Below, in pieces: positions 1 to 7,755 of a stretch of 23,883 nt of DNA. Numbering within the stretch: position 1 is the stretch's first letter; each line of letters begins with the position of its first letter. The notes under the pieces are model-generated. The model searched no databases. It saw only the letters and a list, made by a program, of their open reading frames with translations, and was not told the DNA's origin. The position numbers and the translations under genes were made by a program. The DNA is from Sysuimicrobium calidum (GTDB taxonomy: Bacteria; Sysuimicrobiota; Sysuimicrobiia; Sysuimicrobiales; Sysuimicrobiaceae): positions 1-23,883 of the forward strand of contig JAVKHN010000026.1 of assembly GCA_031459935.1 (NCBI GenBank), in the 5' to 3' direction.

Positions 1-1
1 C

Positions 2-355
2 ATGCTCTATGCTCGGATCGACCGACGCATCGACGAGCAGCTGCAGGCGGGATTCGTGGAGGAGGTGCGCAGGCTGCTCGCTGGAGGCGTACCCCCCTCG
101 GCTCCCGCGCTCCAGGCCCTGGGCTACCGGGAGATCGCCGCACACCTGCACGGGGAGATGAGCCTGGCGGAGGCGATCTCGCGGTGGCGGCGCAACACCC
201 GCCGCTACGCCCGCCGCCAGCTCATCTGGTTCCGGGCGGATCCGCAGGTCCAGTGGCTGGATGTTACCGGACTCCCCCCGGAAGGGGTGGCGGAGCGCGT
301 CGTGCAGCTGGTCCATGCGGAAGTCGGTGAAGGGGTTACCCCCCGGAAATCCTGA
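2..355 (+). CDS. miaA: tRNA dimethylallyltransferase, C-terminal part (5' truncated by window edge)
   Basis: MiaA transfers a dimethylallyl group to N6 of adenosine 37 in tRNAs that read codons starting with U. Only the last 117 residues are in the window; full-length members are about 300 residues, so the P-loop end is missing and the first Met seen is internal. The C-terminal family motifs are present: LYARIDRRID near the start of the visible part, ALQALGYREI in the middle, and TRRYARRQLIWFR near residue 65-77. The frame is open from base 2 to the TGA at 353-355. The next gene starts 16 bases downstream, so the two are probably co-transcribed. The identification is firm from motif match; the start lies outside the window. 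Confidence 0.93.
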   Translation: MLYARIDRRIDEQLQAGFVEEVRRLLAGGVPPSAPALQALGYREIAAHLHGEMSLAEAISRWRRNTRRYARRQLIWFRADPQVQWLDVTGLPPEGVAERVVQLVHAEVGEGVTPRKS

Positions 356-371
356 GCGGACGGAGGCCGGG

Positions 372-1529
372 ATGCCAGAGTCTCAACGGCTGCAGCGAAT
401 TCCCCCCTACCTCTTTGCGGAGCTGGACCGTCGGAAGGAGGAGCTGGAGCGAAAAGGCGTGGAGGTGGTGAGTCTCGCAGTAGGAGATCCGGACCTTCCC
501 ACCCCGGAGCACATCGTGCGGGCCCTGCAGGAGGCGGTAAAGGATCCCGCCACCCATCCGTACCCCCCGTATGCGGGTACCCGGGGGTTCCGGGAGGCCG
601 TGGCCGGATGGTATACCCGGCGGTTCGGCGTACCGTTGGATCCCGATCGGGAGGTGCTGGCCCTCATCGGTTCTAAGGAGGGGATCGCGCACCTTCCCTG
701 GGCCCTGATCAACCCGGGGGATGCGGTGCTGGTGCCGGATCCGGGATATCCCGTGTACGGGGCCGCGACCCTTCTCGCGGACGGGGAGGTGTATCCCCTT
801 CGGCTGCGGGCGGACCGGGGATGGCTCCCGGACCTGGAATCGGTCCCTCAGGAGGTGGCCCGCCGTACCCGCCTGCTTTTCCTGAACTACCCCAACAACC
901 CCACCGGCGCCACCGCGGAGGTGGAGGTGTTCGAAGAGGTGGTGCGGTTCGCCCGGGAGTACGGCATCGTGGTGGCGCACGACAACTCCTACTCGGAGAT
1001 CGCCTACGATGGCTACCGCCCTCCTTCCTTCCTGCAGGCTTCGGGTGCGCGGGAAGTGGGGGTGGAATTCCACTCCCTCTCGAAGACGTTTTGCATGACC
1101 GGGTGGCGGCTGGGATTCGTGTGCGGGAATGCAGAGGTGATCGCCGCCCTCGCGAAGCTGAAGACCAACCTCGACAGCGGTGTGTTCGTGGCCATCCAGC
1201 GGGCCGGAGAGGCGGCCCTACGGGGCCCCGAGGAACCCATACGGGAGCGGGTCCGGGTCTACCAGGCCCGGCGAGATCTCGCGGTGGCGGCCCTCCAGGA
1301 GGCGGGATGGCGCCTTGTAAAGCCGCAGGCCACCTTCTATCTCTGGGCGCAGGTACCGGAGGGGTTCCGTTCCGTGGACTTCGCGGCAAGGGTCCTGGAG
1401 CAGACGGGTGTGCTCCTCACCCCTGGAATCGGCTACGGGGAAGGGGGGGAAGGGTACGTGCGCCTGTCCCTCACGGTTCCGGACCACCGTCTGCGCGAGG
1501 CCCTGCGCCGGCTGCAGCGGATGGGCTAA
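372..1529 (+). CDS. dapL: LL-diaminopimelate aminotransferase (class I/II PLP aminotransferase)
   Basis: This 385-residue fold-type I aminotransferase most likely converts tetrahydrodipicolinate to LL-diaminopimelate in one step, for lysine and peptidoglycan synthesis in the cytosol. Visible family marks are the N-terminal VVSLAVGDPDLPTPEH segment, NYPNNPTGA, and the PLP-lysine motif SLSKTFCMTGWRLG with Lys238. The ATG at 372 was chosen because GGAGG at 362-366 lies 5 bases upstream and the family N-terminus begins there; the frame is open further upstream but that part overlaps miaA in another frame and has no family match. Closely related aspartate/alanine-type aminotransferases share these motifs, so DapL is probable, not certain. 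It ends one base before the hflX GTG, indicating translational coupling. Confidence 0.8.
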   Translation: MPESQRLQRIPPYLFAELDRRKEELERKGVEVVSLAVGDPDLPTPEHIVRALQEAVKDPATHPYPPYAGTRGFREAVAGWYTRRFGVPLDPDREVLALIGSKEGIAHLPWALINPGDAVLVPDPGYPVYGAATLLADGEVYPLRLRADRGWLPDLESVPQEVARRTRLLFLNYPNNPTGATAEVEVFEEVVRFAREYGIVVAHDNSYSEIAYDGYRPPSFLQASGAREVGVEFHSLSKTFCMTGWRLGFVCGNAEVIAALAKLKTNLDSGVFVAIQRAGEAALRGPEEPIRERVRVYQARRDLAVAALQEAGWRLVKPQATFYLWAQVPEGFRSVDFAARVLEQTGVLLTPGIGYGEGGEGYVRLSLTVPDHRLREALRRLQRMG

Positions 1530-1530
1530 G

Positions 1531-3378
1531 GTGCGACTGCCGTTCCTCCTCGGGATCCCCCGCAGGCTCCCTCGTCCCATCCGCCAGGAGCTCGTCCTGC
1601 TGCGCACCTTCGTGGTCCGCGAGGACCTTGCCTGCCCTCCGGAGCTGGCCCAGCGGCTCGCCTCCCTCGCGTATCGGATGCAGCGGGAGGTGGGGGTTTT
1701 GGTTTCCCGTCATGGCACCGTGGTGTACGGACTTGTGGGGCGCAGCTGGCCGGGTCTGGAGGAACGGCTGCTGGCCCGGCGCAGAGGCGCGCTGTGCGGT
1801 CTGCGGTTGGTGCTGGCCTACAATCAGGCGCTGTCGGAACCCACGGAATCCGATCTCGCCCTATTGGAGCGTACCCGGCTGGATCTGCTGGTGACCGTGG
1901 GGCACCGGAAGGGCATCCCCACGGAGGCGTGGGTGAGCTTTTTGGACCATCGGGGACCCTGCGTGGAGGGGCCGTTCGCTCCGGAGGAGCTGGAGACCGT
2001 ACGGAGCACGGAGCGGATCCGGTCTGCGGAGGCTGCCCTTCGCCGCCTGCCAACCGACCGGCAGGAGGAGCGGAGAATGGAGCGGGCCATCCTCGTGGGC
2101 GTGCAGGTACCCGGTCGGGACGGTTGGTCCACGGATGAGACCATGGAGGAGCTGCGGCGGCTCGCGGAGACCGCGGGCGCGGAGGTGGTGGACGTGGTGG
2201 TGCAGACCCGCAGCCGGCCGGATCCCGGAACCCTGATCGGAAGAGGGAAGGTGGGGGAGCTGCGGTCCCTGGTGGAGCTGGAGGCCGCGGATCTCGTGGT
2301 CTTCGATCAGGAGCTCAGCCCGGCCCAGCAGCGAACCCTGGAGGAGGAGCTGGGGGTCAAGGTTCTGGATCGGACTGCCCTGGTGCTGGACATCTTCGCC
2401 CGCAGGGCCCGCACCCGGGAGGGGGCGTTGCAGGTGGAGCTCGCACAGCTCTCGTACCTGCTGCCGCGGCTGGCAGGTAAGGGAATCCTGCTCTCCCGCC
2501 TGGGCGGCGGGATCGGTACCCGGGGCCCGGGCGAGACGAAGCTGGAGATGGATCGCCGGAGAATTCGGACCCGGATCGCAGACCTGCAGCGGGAGATCGC
2601 GGTCCTCAGTCAGGTTCGCCGCACGCAGCGACGGGCCCGACAGCAGGCGGAGACGCCCGTGGTGGCCCTGGTGGGCTACACCAACACGGGCAAGTCCACG
2701 CTTCTCAACGCCCTCACCCAAGCGGGGGTTTTCGTGGAGGACAAGCTCTTCGCCACCCTGGATCCCACCGCCCGTCAGGTGCGGCTCCCGGGGGGTGGGA
2801 ACGTGATTCTGGTGGACACCGTGGGGTTCATCCGCAAGCTCCCGCCCCAGCTCATCGCTGCCTTCCGGGCCACTCTGGAGGAGGTGACCGAGGCGGACGT
2901 GCTCGTGCACGTCCTCGACGTCTCCCACCCCGACTGGCCCACGCAGCGACAGGTGGTGGAGAGGATCCTGGCGGAGCTGGGGGCGGGTACGAAGCCCACG
3001 GTCCTCGCCCTCAACAAGACGGATCGGCTCCCTGCGGGGGAGGTAGAGCGCATCGCGGCACAGACGGGGGGAGTTCCCATCAGCGCCCTTCATGGCGTGG
3101 GACTTGTGGATCTCCTCCGGCGGATCCAGCAGGCACTTCCGGAGCCCGTCACCCGGGCCGCGCTGGAGGTACCGTACACGCAGGCTGGAATCCTCCATAC
3201 GCTCTACGAGCACGGTCGGGTGCTGACGCGCCGGGACGGACCGGAGGGGATACGGGTGGAGGTAGAAGCTCCCCTCTTCCTCGTGCGCCAGGTTCAGGCC
3301 CTGCTGCGGCAGGGGGTCAGCGGAGGCGGCGAAGAAGGCCTACCGCCTTCCCCTCGATCACCACTTCCCTGGACTTGA
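1531..3378 (+). CDS. hflX: GTPase HflX, long form with N-terminal extension
   Basis: HflX is a ribosome-associated GTPase that rescues or splits stalled ribosomes, especially under heat stress. The 615-residue product has an extra N-terminal domain of about 180 residues (including the segment REVGVLVSRHGTVV) before the standard HflX core starting near Met183. In the core are the glycine-rich IGTRGPGETKLEMDRRRI stretch, the G1 motif GYTNTGKS at 382-389, DTVG at 429-432 and NKTD at 495-498. The GTG at 1531 starts one base after the dapL stop. ATG 2077 (Met183) is preceded by its own GGAGGAG with 6-base spacing and could yield a shorter form. The last 62 bases overlap the 3' end of lexA on the other strand, and the C-terminal Pro/Ser-rich tail is translated from that overlap. 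Confidence 0.92.
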   Translation: MRLPFLLGIPRRLPRPIRQELVLLRTFVVREDLACPPELAQRLASLAYRMQREVGVLVSRHGTVVYGLVGRSWPGLEERLLARRRGALCGLRLVLAYNQALSEPTESDLALLERTRLDLLVTVGHRKGIPTEAWVSFLDHRGPCVEGPFAPEELETVRSTERIRSAEAALRRLPTDRQEERRMERAILVGVQVPGRDGWSTDETMEELRRLAETAGAEVVDVVVQTRSRPDPGTLIGRGKVGELRSLVELEAADLVVFDQELSPAQQRTLEEELGVKVLDRTALVLDIFARRARTREGALQVELAQLSYLLPRLAGKGILLSRLGGGIGTRGPGETKLEMDRRRIRTRIADLQREIAVLSQVRRTQRRARQQAETPVVALVGYTNTGKSTLLNALTQAGVFVEDKLFATLDPTARQVRLPGGGNVILVDTVGFIRKLPPQLIAAFRATLEEVTEADVLVHVLDVSHPDWPTQRQVVERILAELGAGTKPTVLALNKTDRLPAGEVERIAAQTGGVPISALHGVGLVDLLRRIQQALPEPVTRAALEVPYTQAGILHTLYEHGRVLTRRDGPEGIRVEVEAPLFLVRQVQALLRQGVSGGGEEGLPPSPRSPLPWT

Positions 3379-3931
3379 TAGGCTCCAGCAGGGGGTTTTC
3401 GGGCTGCAGCCGGATGCCGTCCGGTTCCCGGTAGAACCGTTTCACCGTAGCCTCCTCTCCGATCCGGGCCACCACGATGTCCCCGTTCTCCGCATGGGAC
3501 TGCCGGCGCACGATGAGGTAGTCCCCATCGTAGATTCCCGCTCCGATCATGGAGTCACCCCGGACCCGGAGGAGGAAGTGCTCCCCGGGGCCCAGGAAGT
3601 CCTCGGGCAGGAGGAAGGCATCCTCGATGTTCTGCTCTGCCAGGATGGGAGCACCCGCGGTGACCCGGCCCACTACGGGCAGCACCACAGGACGCTTGTG
3701 GGGAAGCGTTGCATCGTCCCGGATCACTTCAATGGCCCGGGGTTTACTGGGATCCCGACGGATGAATCCCTTCTTCTCGAGGGCGCTCAGGTGGCTGTGG
3801 ACGGTGGAGCTGCTGGTGAGGTGCAGGGCACTGCCGATGTCCCGCACAGACGGGGGGTATCCGTGCCGGCGGGTGTAGTCCACGATGTAGTGGAGAATCT
3901 CCCGCTGCCTGCGGGTTAGGGGCCTAGGCAT
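3317..3931 (-). CDS. lexA: LexA repressor / SOS-response autoprotease
   Basis: LexA represses DNA-damage genes and cleaves itself when stimulated by RecA filaments. The 204-residue product has the usual length and order: an N-terminal winged helix-turn-helix (PSVRDIGSALHLTSSSTVHSHL, read in two parts at about residues 27-48) and a C-terminal S24 peptidase domain. The self-cleavage site is Ala92-Gly93 in VTAGAPILA, with catalytic Ser127 in RGDSMIG and Lys164 in EATVKRF, so the autoprotease looks intact. The ATG at 3931 is preceded by a strong GAGGAGGG ribosome site and gives the standard N-terminus MPRPLTRRQ; further upstream codons are not family-like. It is divergent from rny and convergent with hflX, and is probably autoregulated through the box at 3977-3990. 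Confidence 0.95.
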   Translation of the reverse strand: MPRPLTRRQREILHYIVDYTRRHGYPPSVRDIGSALHLTSSSTVHSHLSALEKKGFIRRDPSKPRAIEVIRDDATLPHKRPVVLPVVGRVTAGAPILAEQNIEDAFLLPEDFLGPGEHFLLRVRGDSMIGAGIYDGDYLIVRRQSHAENGDIVVARIGEEATVKRFYREPDGIRLQPENPLLEPIKSREVVIEGKAVGLLRRLR

Positions 3932-3950
3932 GATTTCCCTCCTCAGCTGG

Positions 3951-3979
3951 ATCTTAGCAAACAGAAATTCGGCTAGCAA
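3951..3979 (-). promoter_or_regulatory. Putative lexA promoter
   Basis: Read on the minus strand there is a TTGCTA -35 (plus positions 3974-3979), a 17-base spacer and a TAAGAT -10 (plus positions 3951-3956). The start of transcription would fall near 3944, just ahead of the lexA ribosome site. This is a pattern match to a housekeeping-sigma promoter. Confidence 0.55.
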
Positions 3980-3990
3980 ACACCTGTTCC
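3977..3990. promoter_or_regulatory. Candidate LexA-binding box (SOS box)
   Basis: CAAACACCTGTTCC matches the Gram-positive SOS consensus CGAACRNRYGTTYG at 11 of 14 positions by eye and overlaps the upstream edge of the lexA -35 element, which suits autorepression. The left arm also sits in the second copy of a 9-base direct repeat, TAGCAAACA, at 3955-3963 and 3974-3982 (period 19). It is therefore unclear whether the palindrome or the direct repeat is the real operator in this lineage. Confidence 0.45.
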
Positions 3991-3998
3991 CTCCTTCC

Positions 3999-4028
3999 TT
4001 GACCCTTTTTCCGGAGGGGGAATACAAT
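3999..4028 (+). promoter_or_regulatory. Putative rny promoter
   Basis: TTGACC (3999-4004) and TACAAT (4023-4028) are separated by 18 bases, a good housekeeping-sigma promoter. Transcription would begin near 4035, leaving a leader of about 30 bases that carries GGAGG at 4040-4044. It is divergent from the lexA promoter with only about 20 bases between the two -35 elements, so a repressor bound there could affect both. Confidence 0.6.
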
Positions 4029-4065
4029 TAGGGGAAAAAGGAGGTGAGGCACCACGAACACCGCG

Positions 4066-5595
4066 ATGGCCGTTCTCCTGGTCATGGCGGTGGGTGCGGT
4101 GGCCTTCCTCGCCGGATACGTCTTCCGGAAGTGGATCGCGGAATCGAAGATCCGCTCTGCGGAAGAGGAGGCGAAGCGAATCCTCCTGGATGCCCAGCGG
4201 GAGGCGGATGCGAAGCGGAAGGAAGCGCTCCTAGAGGCAAAGGATGAAGCCCTCCGGATCAAACGTGAGGCGGAGCGGGAGATCCGGGAGCAGCGGGCGG
4301 ACCTCCAGCGGTTGGAACGGCGGTTGAGCCAGCGGGAGGAGGCGCTGGAACGGCGTGTGGAACAGCTGGAGCGCCGGGAGCGGACGCTTCAACAGCAGGA
4401 ACAGGAACTCGCCGCCCGGGTGGAGGAAGTTGCCGCACTCATCGCACGACAGAGCCGGAAGCTGGAGGAGATCGCCGGGCTAACCCGGGAGGAGGCCCGG
4501 CAGCGCCTGTTGGAGCAGGTGGAGGCGGAGGCCCGGGAGGACGCCATGGCCCGGATCCGGAAGGTGGAGCGGGAGGCCCGGGAGGAGGCGGAGCGTCGCG
4601 CCCGGGAGATCCTGGCCTTGGCGATCCAGCGGACCGCCTCAGACCATACCGCGGAGCTCACGGTCTCCGTAGTGCCCCTGCCCACGGAGGAGATGAAGGG
4701 GCGGATCATCGGGCGGGAAGGTCGGAACATTCGGACCCTGGAGGCTCTCACGGGGGTGGATTTCATCATCGACGACACCCCGGAGGCCGTGACCCTTTCC
4801 TCCTTTGATCCCGTGCGCCGGGAGGTCGCGAAGATCGCCCTGGAGAAGCTCATGGCGGACGGCCGCATTCACCCCGCCCGGATCGAGGAGATGGTGGAGA
4901 AGGCCCAGCAGGAGGTGGATCAGCGGATCCAGGAGGCAGGGGAGCAGGCGGCGTTCGAGGCCGGGGTGCACGGTCTGCATCCCGAGCTGGTGAGGCTGTT
5001 GGGCCGGCTCCGGTTCCGGACCTCCTACGGTCAGAACGTCCTGCAGCACTCCGTGGAGGTGGCCCTGCTGGCGGGGGAGCTGGCGGCGCAGCTGGGGGCG
5101 GACGTCCACATGGCCCGGCGGGCGGGGCTGTTGCACGACATCGGGAAGGCCCTCACCCACGAGGTCCAGGGAAGCCATACCCAGATCGGGGTGGACATCG
5201 CCCGGCGGTACCACGAGCCGCCTGTGGTGATCAACGCCATCCTGTACCACCACGGGGAGGAGGAGGCAAAATACCTGGAGAGCATCCTGGTGGCTGCCGC
5301 GGATGCCATCTCCGGGTCCCGGCCGGGCGCCCGGAAGGAGTCCGTGGAGGCCTACATCAAGCGGCTGCAGGCCCTGGAGCAGCTCGCCCAGTCCTTCCCG
5401 GGAGTGGAGAAGGCGTATGCCATCCAGGCGGGCCGGGAGATCCGGGTCATCGTCCGCAGCGGGGAAGTGGACGATTTGGCCGCGTACCGCATTGCCCGGG
5501 ACCTGAGCCGCAGGATCGAGCAGGACCTGGAGTACCCGGGCCAGATCAAGGTTACCGTCGTGCGGGAGACCCGGATCGTGGAGTACGCGCGCTAG
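4066..5595 (+). CDS. rny: Ribonuclease Y (membrane-anchored endoribonuclease)
   Basis: RNase Y starts mRNA decay in many Gram-positive-type bacteria and sits at the membrane. The 509-residue product (B. subtilis about 520) has an N-terminal membrane segment at residues 2-19, a long Glu/Arg-rich coiled coil at about 25-190, a KH domain with the GREG loop at 216-219, and an HD domain with His328 and the HD pair His357-Asp358 in LLHDIGKA. ATG 4066 is the only standard start codon between the in-frame TGA at 4045 and the membrane segment, but it lies 21 bases from the GGAGG at 4040-4044. An in-frame ACG at 4054 has an ideal 9-base spacing and would add MNTA to the N-terminus. The family assignment is certain; the exact start is not. 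Confidence 0.96.
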   Translation: MAVLLVMAVGAVAFLAGYVFRKWIAESKIRSAEEEAKRILLDAQREADAKRKEALLEAKDEALRIKREAEREIREQRADLQRLERRLSQREEALERRVEQLERRERTLQQQEQELAARVEEVAALIARQSRKLEEIAGLTREEARQRLLEQVEAEAREDAMARIRKVEREAREEAERRAREILALAIQRTASDHTAELTVSVVPLPTEEMKGRIIGREGRNIRTLEALTGVDFIIDDTPEAVTLSSFDPVRREVAKIALEKLMADGRIHPARIEEMVEKAQQEVDQRIQEAGEQAAFEAGVHGLHPELVRLLGRLRFRTSYGQNVLQHSVEVALLAGELAAQLGADVHMARRAGLLHDIGKALTHEVQGSHTQIGVDIARRYHEPPVVINAILYHHGEEEAKYLESILVAAADAISGSRPGARKESVEAYIKRLQALEQLAQSFPGVEKAYAIQAGREIRVIVRSGEVDDLAAYRIARDLSRRIEQDLEYPGQIKVTVVRETRIVEYAR

Positions 5596-5602
5596 GCCCG
5601 TC

Positions 5603-6136
5603 ATGCGTACCCCGCGCGCGGACCATTCCCTTCCCGACAGCGTCAGCTTCCTGGCTACCCTCCTGGCGCGCTTCGGGGAGTTCTCCTCCGCGGCCCTACT
5701 CCCCGCGCAGGGAACCCTGCGGCTTGTGCTCTTCCTTCCTCAGGCCCTCCCCCCTGCGATCTACCGGACCTTCCGACGGCGGGTGCTGGATGCCCTTGCA
5801 GTCCTCCACGAGCTGGAGCGCCGAGCTGCCCCCAGGGTATGGATTCGACAGACGAGAACCCGACACTTCACCCGCATCGAGGTGGTCCGGGAGCTTACGG
5901 ATCTCATGTGCGAGGAACTCGGCGTGCTGGCGCACCTGGCGCGCGAGATGCTTCCCCTGGGAAGCCCGCGGGAGACTTGGCCGGAGGAGGAGCGGGTGCG
6001 GCAGGAGGAGCGGCTGCGGGAGGAACTGGAGCACCTCCGGGAGCGGGAGAACCTGCGTCCCCTGGTGGGGCTGCGGGAGGAAGACCGCGTCTTCATCTAC
6101 GCGGTGGAAGCCGGTCGGCAAAGCACCTTGGACTAG
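5603..6136 (+). CDS. Hypothetical protein between rny and ymdB
   Basis: I do not recognise a family for this 177-residue protein. It starts 7 bases after the rny stop and ends 4 bases before ymdB, so it is inside the operon. The first 75 residues look like a mixed alpha/beta domain with a hydrophobic strand (LRLVLFLPQAL). A basic stretch follows (WIRQTRTRHFTRIEVVRELT), then a charged helical segment at about 130-155 rich in Glu and Arg that may form a coiled coil, and a short closing strand (RVFIYAVEAG). No signal peptide or membrane segment is evident and no catalytic motif stands out. There is no clear ribosome site before the ATG, so translation probably depends on coupling to rny. Its codon use matches its neighbours. 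By position it may be linked to RNA decay or to the YmdB step. Confidence 0.72.
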   Translation: MRTPRADHSLPDSVSFLATLLARFGEFSSAALLPAQGTLRLVLFLPQALPPAIYRTFRRRVLDALAVLHELERRAAPRVWIRQTRTRHFTRIEVVRELTDLMCEELGVLAHLAREMLPLGSPRETWPEEERVRQEERLREELEHLRERENLRPLVGLREEDRVFIYAVEAGRQSTLD

Positions 6137-6140
6137 ACCC

Positions 6141-6923
6141 GTGCGAATCCTGTTTATCGGGGACATCTGCGGCAAGCCGGGACGTAGGCTGGTGGCTCGC
6201 CGGGTGCCCGCCCTCCGCCGGGAGCTGGCTTTGGACTTCGTCGTGGCCAACGCGGAGAACAGTGCCGCAGGAGCGGGGATTACCCCCGGCACCGTCCAGG
6301 AGCTGTTGCGCTGCGGGATTGACGTGCTCACGGGGGGAAACCACACCTGGCACCGGAAGGAAGCGTACGAGGTCCTGGACCGGGAGCCCTGTGTCCTGCG
6401 CCCTGCGAACTTCCCCCCGGGTGTGCCGGGACGCGGTAGCACCGTGGTCCAACGGGGAGCCCTCCGCCTCGCCGTGGTGAACCTCCAGGGGCGGGTGTTC
6501 ATGGATCCGCTGGAGGATCCCTTCCGCTGGGGTCGGGCGGAGGCCGCACGTCTACGGGAGATCACCCCCTACGTCCTCGTGGACTTCCACGCGGAAGCGA
6601 CCAGCGAGAAGATGGCCCTGGCTTGGTACCTGGACGGCTGGGTCACCGCGGTGGTGGGCACCCACACCCACGTGCAGACCGCGGACGAGCGCATCCTGCC
6701 TGGCGGCACCGCCACCATCACGGATGTGGGGATGACCGGCCCCTCCCACGGGATCATCGGCATGGACCGGGAGGCCATCCTGCAACGGTTTCTCACCCAC
6801 CTGCCTGTCCGGTTCGAGGTGGCTCAGGGCCCCGTGCAGTTCAACGCGGTGGTGGTGGAGGCCGACGAGACCGGACGGGCCACCGCCATCCGACGCATCT
6901 TCGAGGTGCACGATGCGGATTGA
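6141..6923 (+). CDS. ymdB: YmdB-family metallophosphoesterase (2',3'-cyclic nucleotide phosphodiesterase)
   Basis: This is a TIGR00282/YmdB-type dinuclear metal phosphoesterase, 260 residues long, normal for the family. In B. subtilis YmdB hydrolyses cyclic nucleotides and influences biofilm and motility; the gene neighbours rny there too. Metal-ligand motifs in order are GDICGKPG with Asp8, NAEN with Glu39 and Asn40, GGNHTW with Asn67 and His68, DFHAEATSEK with His150, and GTHTHVQTAD with His175 and His177, so all expected ligands are present. The GTG at 6141 was chosen because it gives VRILFIGDI, the standard N-terminus. The 3' end overlaps the next gene by 11 bases. The physiological substrate in this organism is unknown. 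Confidence 0.93.
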   Translation: MRILFIGDICGKPGRRLVARRVPALRRELALDFVVANAENSAAGAGITPGTVQELLRCGIDVLTGGNHTWHRKEAYEVLDREPCVLRPANFPPGVPGRGSTVVQRGALRLAVVNLQGRVFMDPLEDPFRWGRAEAARLREITPYVLVDFHAEATSEKMALAWYLDGWVTAVVGTHTHVQTADERILPGGTATITDVGMTGPSHGIIGMDREAILQRFLTHLPVRFEVAQGPVQFNAVVVEADETGRATAIRRIFEVHDAD

Positions 6924-7755
6924 CCTGCACACCCACACCACTGCCTCCGACGGGCTGATGAGCCCCCGGGGTTTGGTGCACGCGGCCCGCAGGGCGGGCG
7001 TGGGGGTTTTGGGCGTGACGGACCACGACACCGTGGACGGGATCCCCGAAGCCCTGGAGGCAGCCCACGGGCTGGACGTCACGATCATCCCCGGAGTCGA
7101 GCTCAGTGTGGAGGAGGGGGAAGAGGAGCTGCACCTTCTGGGATACTTCGTGGACTTCCGAGCGGGTTGGTTCCGAGACCTCCTCGAGGAGCTGCGGGCG
7201 AGCCGGGTGAACCGGATCCGGGAGATGATCCACCGCCTGAACCGGCTCGGGCTGCCCATCTCCTTCGAAGAGGTAGCCCGGCTGGGGCAGGGCGCCGTGG
7301 GGCGCGCGCATGTGGCCAGAGCCCTGGTGGCGGCGGGATTCGTGCGCACGCATGCGGAGGCCTTCGAGCGATACATCGGCCGGGGGAAGCCCGCGTGGGT
7401 CCCGCGGAACACCCTCTCCCTGGAGGGAGCCATCGGGGCCATCCGGGAGGCGGGAGGTCTTGCCGTGCTGGCGCACCCCGGTCGGTCCAGCGCCCTTGCG
7501 CGCGTCGCGGCCCTCCAGGCCGCGGGCCTGGAGGGGATCGAGGTGTACCACCCCGAGCACACCCCCCACCAGATGGCACGGCTTTTGGCCCTCGCCCGGG
7601 AGCTGGGACTCCTCGTGACAGGTGGAAGCGATTACCATGGCGATGGGGTGGGCACGGGAGCGGGGCTGGGGGGGCAGTACGTGCCGCCTGAGGTGGTGCG
7701 GGCCCTGTGGAAATGGAGGAGGGGTCGGAATGCGGTGTCCGAAATGCGGAGCTGA
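6913..7755 (+). CDS. PHP-domain phosphoesterase (RNase AM / YciV-like)
   Basis: This 280-residue PHP-domain protein resembles the YciV/TrpH group. Studied members remove 3' phosphate from nucleoside 3',5'-bisphosphates or degrade short RNA from the 5' end, one residue at a time. The metal-binding motifs are intact: DLHTHTTASDG at residues 4-14 (His6, His8, Asp13), TDHDT at 36-40, LAHPGR in the second half, and GGSDYHG near the C-terminus. The ATG at 6913 overlaps the end of ymdB by 11 bases, and the last 26 bases overlap the next small gene. Following RNase Y and YmdB, it plausibly clears nucleotide products of RNA decay. The PHP fold is certain; the substrate is inferred. Confidence 0.88.
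   Translation: MRIDLHTHTTASDGLMSPRGLVHAARRAGVGVLGVTDHDTVDGIPEALEAAHGLDVTIIPGVELSVEEGEEELHLLGYFVDFRAGWFRDLLEELRASRVNRIREMIHRLNRLGLPISFEEVARLGQGAVGRAHVARALVAAGFVRTHAEAFERYIGRGKPAWVPRNTLSLEGAIGAIREAGGLAVLAHPGRSSALARVAALQAAGLEGIEVYHPEHTPHQMARLLALARELGLLVTGGSDYHGDGVGTGAGLGGQYVPPEVVRALWKWRRGRNAVSEMRS

Noticed and set aside
1861..3213. A 450-codon open frame on the minus strand across hflX
   Set aside because: It is antisense to a clearly conserved GTPase, has low-complexity His/Leu/Gly/Arg composition and no family motifs. Long shadow frames are expected at this GC content.
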